From Paucibacter aquatile (GTDB taxonomy: Bacteria > Pseudomonadota > Gammaproteobacteria > Burkholderiales > Burkholderiaceae_C): a DNA stretch of 64,000 nt. Made by a program: the position numbers and the translations under genes. The notes under the pieces are model-generated. The model did not search any database. It worked only from the letters and a program-made list of their open reading frames with translations, and was not told where the DNA came from. The stretch is from assembly GCF_002885975.1 (NCBI RefSeq), contig NZ_POSP01000001.1, forward strand, positions 496,001-560,000. The letters run 5' to 3'. Shown in pieces: positions 61,928 through 64,000 of the stretch; within the stretch, counting starts at the first letter, position 1, and each line of letters begins with the position of its first letter.

Positions 61928-64000
61928 GCCGTGGCCGGGATCAGGATGGAGGGCAGTCGGCTGTCCGGGTGGGCGCGCAGCAGCTGGTAGGCCACGCCGC
62001 CCAGGCCTGGCATCAGGCCCGGCACAAAGACATCGCGGGCGATGCCGCAGATCGGGCCATGGGTCTCCAGGCTGCCGAGCAGGGTGGCGAGCAGCTGCTC
62101 GTGGCTCAGGCCTGCCGGGGCCAGCCCCAGATCCAGGGCGCGCGACATCAGCTCCCAAACGCCCAGATCCCCGTGACAGGCGCAGTGGTTCCAGCCCAGA
62201 CCCAGGCGCCAGCTGGCAGCCGCGGCGCGGCGCACGCGTTCGGCCTGTTGTGGCTGCTGGGCTTGCGGGTCCAGATCCAGCGTCGCCAGGCCGATGCCCA
62301 CGGCGCCGTGGCACCAGGCTGCGGCCGTCTTGGCGCCTTCCAAGCCGCGCAGGTCCAGCCAGTTGCCGTCTTCCTCGCTCCAGAGCTGGTCTTCAAAGGA
62401 CTGGGCGGCTGCGGCGGTCTCGGCAAAGCGGGCCTCTCCGCTGGCCCGTGCCAGCTGTTGCAGGGCCCAGGCCATGCCGCTGGCACCGTGGGCAAAGCCG
62501 CCCATGCCCTCGGGCCACTGGCTGTGCGTCCAGCAGGCCAGTGTCTGGCCGCCGCGTTGCTCCAGCCTTGCCTGTGCGCAGAGCTGATCGCCGATCTCCA
62601 CGGCCATCTGCAGGTAGCGCGCCTGGCCGCTGCGCCGGGCCAGCAGCAGCAGGGGCGGGATGGCGCCGGCCTTGCCGCTGAGCACATCGTGGATGTCATC
62701 GGCCGCGCAAGCCTCGGGCAGCAGCTCGGCCAGGGCGCAGGCCCGCTCCAGGCATTCCTGCGGCCGCAAGCCGCCGGGCTCGAGCAGGCGCGGGGCCAGC
62801 TCGGCCAGCATCAACCAGGCCCAGATCTGCGAGCCCAGGCCCAGGTAGGCGCCGGCAGCAGGAGGGCGGGTCTTGCCGCGCTGCCGGAAGCGCTCGGCAT
62901 GGCGCTGGTCCTCGGCCCGGTGCAGGCTGTGCACCAGGGCGGGCAGCAGGGCGGCGAGGCCCGGCACCGGATCGGCGCGCCCGGCCGCTTGCTCGGCCAG
63001 ATAGGCCGCCACCAGCAGGGCGATGCCGGAGAGGCCGCCGTAGAGATCCGGGTCCAGCGGCTGCACCGCCCAGCCGGTGGGGCTGAGCACCGGGGCGATC
63101 CAGGCCACGGTGGGGCCTGGGTCCTCGGTGTGGCCGCGCTCGCCCGGTGCCAGGATGGCGGTGGCGACCAACTGGCGCATGATGGCCGCGGCCTGCTGCC
63201 GCCGCCGCGTGTCCAGCCCGTGCAGATCGAGCTGCTGTGGTGTCAGCGAGCATTCGGCCGGCATCCAGCCCTCGTTGATGAAGGCGCTGACCAGGGCGGC
63301 GCGGATGCAGTGGCGCTCCAGGTCGAAGTCGGCCGCGCGCCAGTCCTGCAGCGCTTCTTCCACCCAGTTGCCAGCGGGCAGCCAATGGGTGCCGCCGGGG
63401 CCTTGCAGCCGGCCTTGGCCGGCCAGGGCGCTGAAGCAGGGCACATCGCCCTGGCACAGGTCTTCGACTTCGGCCGCAATCACGTCCGGGTCATTGGGAG
63501 CCATGGCCAGATGGGCCGCGGCGCGGGCCAGCAAGTCGGTGGCCCGCTCGATGGCCGGCGCGGGCCGGTGCAGAGAGACCGGGTGCCAGAGCATGCGGGC
63601 CAGCTCGGCATAGACCTCGGTGGCGCGCGGCACCACGCGGATGCGGCAGGGCTCGAAACGGCGCAGGCGTGGCGCCAGCAAGCCGTCCTGGTCCAGCGCT
63701 TGCAGCAGGCGGCTCAGGCCCTCGAAGCCCTGCAGCACCTGCGGCCAGTACTCGGCCAGATCGGGCTCGGCGCTGGGGTGGTTCTGGGCCAGCGGCGCCT
63801 CCATCAGGCGGTGGCCGATGTGGGCCTGGTCGGAGCCGCTCTGCAGGATGTCGGGCTGGGGCAGCAGGGGTTGCTGGCCCGGCAGGGCGCCGAGGGCGGA
63901 GTTGTCCACGCCGCGCCAGCCCAGGCCCATGCCGCGGCCGGGCAGCAGGCCGACGTTGAGCACGGTGCCGCCGACCAGGCGCGCAGCCCGGTCGGCCGCC
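61924..64000 (-). CDS. class II lanthipeptide synthetase LanM, C-terminal part (5' cut by window edge)
   Basis: The frame is open through the window edge (upstream text reads ...VGGTVLNVGLLPG), so only the last 692 residues are seen. The first 300 or so are the end of the dehydratase domain (GVDNSALG, VPRATEVYAELAR). The rest is a LanC-like cyclase with GLSGIALLVAAYL, GFAHGASGMAWAL, AAWCHGAVGIG and HCACHGDLG. The last two supply the three zinc ligands, Cys, Cys and His. LanM dehydrates Ser/Thr and forms thioether rings. The precursor peptide gene is not in the window. Confidence 0.93.
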   Translation of the reverse strand, partial: AADRAARLVGGTVLNVGLLPGRGMGLGWRGVDNSALGALPGQQPLLPQPDILQSGSDQAHIGHRLMEAPLAQNHPSAEPDLAEYWPQVLQGFEGLSRLLQALDQDGLLAPRLRRFEPCRIRVVPRATEVYAELARMLWHPVSLHRPAPAIERATDLLARAAAHLAMAPNDPDVIAAEVEDLCQGDVPCFSALAGQGRLQGPGGTHWLPAGNWVEEALQDWRAADFDLERHCIRAALVSAFINEGWMPAECSLTPQQLDLHGLDTRRRQQAAAIMRQLVATAILAPGERGHTEDPGPTVAWIAPVLSPTGWAVQPLDPDLYGGLSGIALLVAAYLAEQAAGRADPVPGLAALLPALVHSLHRAEDQRHAERFRQRGKTRPPAAGAYLGLGSQIWAWLMLAELAPRLLEPGGLRPQECLERACALAELLPEACAADDIHDVLSGKAGAIPPLLLLARRSGQARYLQMAVEIGDQLCAQARLEQRGGQTLACWTHSQWPEGMGGFAHGASGMAWALQQLARASGEARFAETAAAAQSFEDQLWSEEDGNWLDLRGLEGAKTAAAWCHGAVGIGLATLDLDPQAQQPQQAERVRRAAAASWRLGLGWNHCACHGDLGVWELMSRALDLGLAPAGLSHEQLLATLLGSLETHGPICGIARDVFVPGLMPGLGGVAYQLLRAHPDSRLPSILIPATA

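Overview
The window is about 64 kb of GC-rich bacterial DNA. It fits a betaproteobacterium of the order Burkholderiales, probably the Roseateles / Pelomonas / Rubrivivax / Leptothrix group. The pointers are an aceE-aceF-lpdA cluster whose E3 carries its own lipoyl domain, next to a FixL/FixJ-like pair; an Hsp31-like amidotransferase-fold protein; a PEP-CTERM protein; a Comamonadaceae-style intergenic element full of hairpins; and strong GC3 bias that opens long meaningless frames antisense to most genes. Genus is inference. No rRNA, tRNA, CRISPR array or complete insertion sequence was seen.

Layout. 0-10 kb: end of a solute-binding protein, a lipoprotein, a tandem M16 metalloprotease, and a minus-strand group with an alpha/beta hydrolase, a RoxA-like di-haem cytochrome c and a patatin/cPLA2-like lipase. 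10-16.8 kb: small membrane proteins, an OmpR-type two-component system, an Hsp31-like protein, then folD-prlC. 16.8-26.7 kb: FixL/FixJ-like two-component system divergent from the pyruvate dehydrogenase genes. 26.8-32.3 kb: a YtrA-type GntR regulator, an ABC exporter and an S9 peptidase, by eye less GC-rich than the flanks and perhaps acquired. 32.9-34.5 kb: a DGPF protein and an ECF42-type sigma factor. 34.6-44.5 kb: an esterase, a PadR regulator with a membrane protein, a remnant of an lpdA gene, a PQQ-type sugar dehydrogenase, an acyltransferase, a second YtrA/ABC module and a TPR histidine kinase. 44.7-51.1 kb: two large secreted proteins, a Kelch/PKD/eight-repeat protein and a lysyl-endopeptidase-like protease. 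52.3-57 kb: a tightly coupled four-gene operon (SBP-like protein, SBP-VWA lipoprotein, XpaC-like protein, TelA). 57-58.5 kb: a VOC protein and a PEP-CTERM protein. 58.5-64 kb: the end of a class II lanthipeptide cluster (LanM, peptidase-less ABC exporter, berberine-bridge-type flavoprotein), cut by the window edge.

How the genes work together. The core metabolic part is the pyruvate dehydrogenase complex, likely controlled from the divergent 260-bp region that also serves the kinase. Stop/start overlaps, mostly of the ATGA type, link folD-prlC, both two-component pairs, the PadR pair, both ABC modules, all four TelA-operon genes and LanM-ABC-flavoprotein, so these are read as co-translated units. 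The least described material is the SBP-VWA-XpaC-TelA operon and the lanthipeptide cluster with a flavoprotein.
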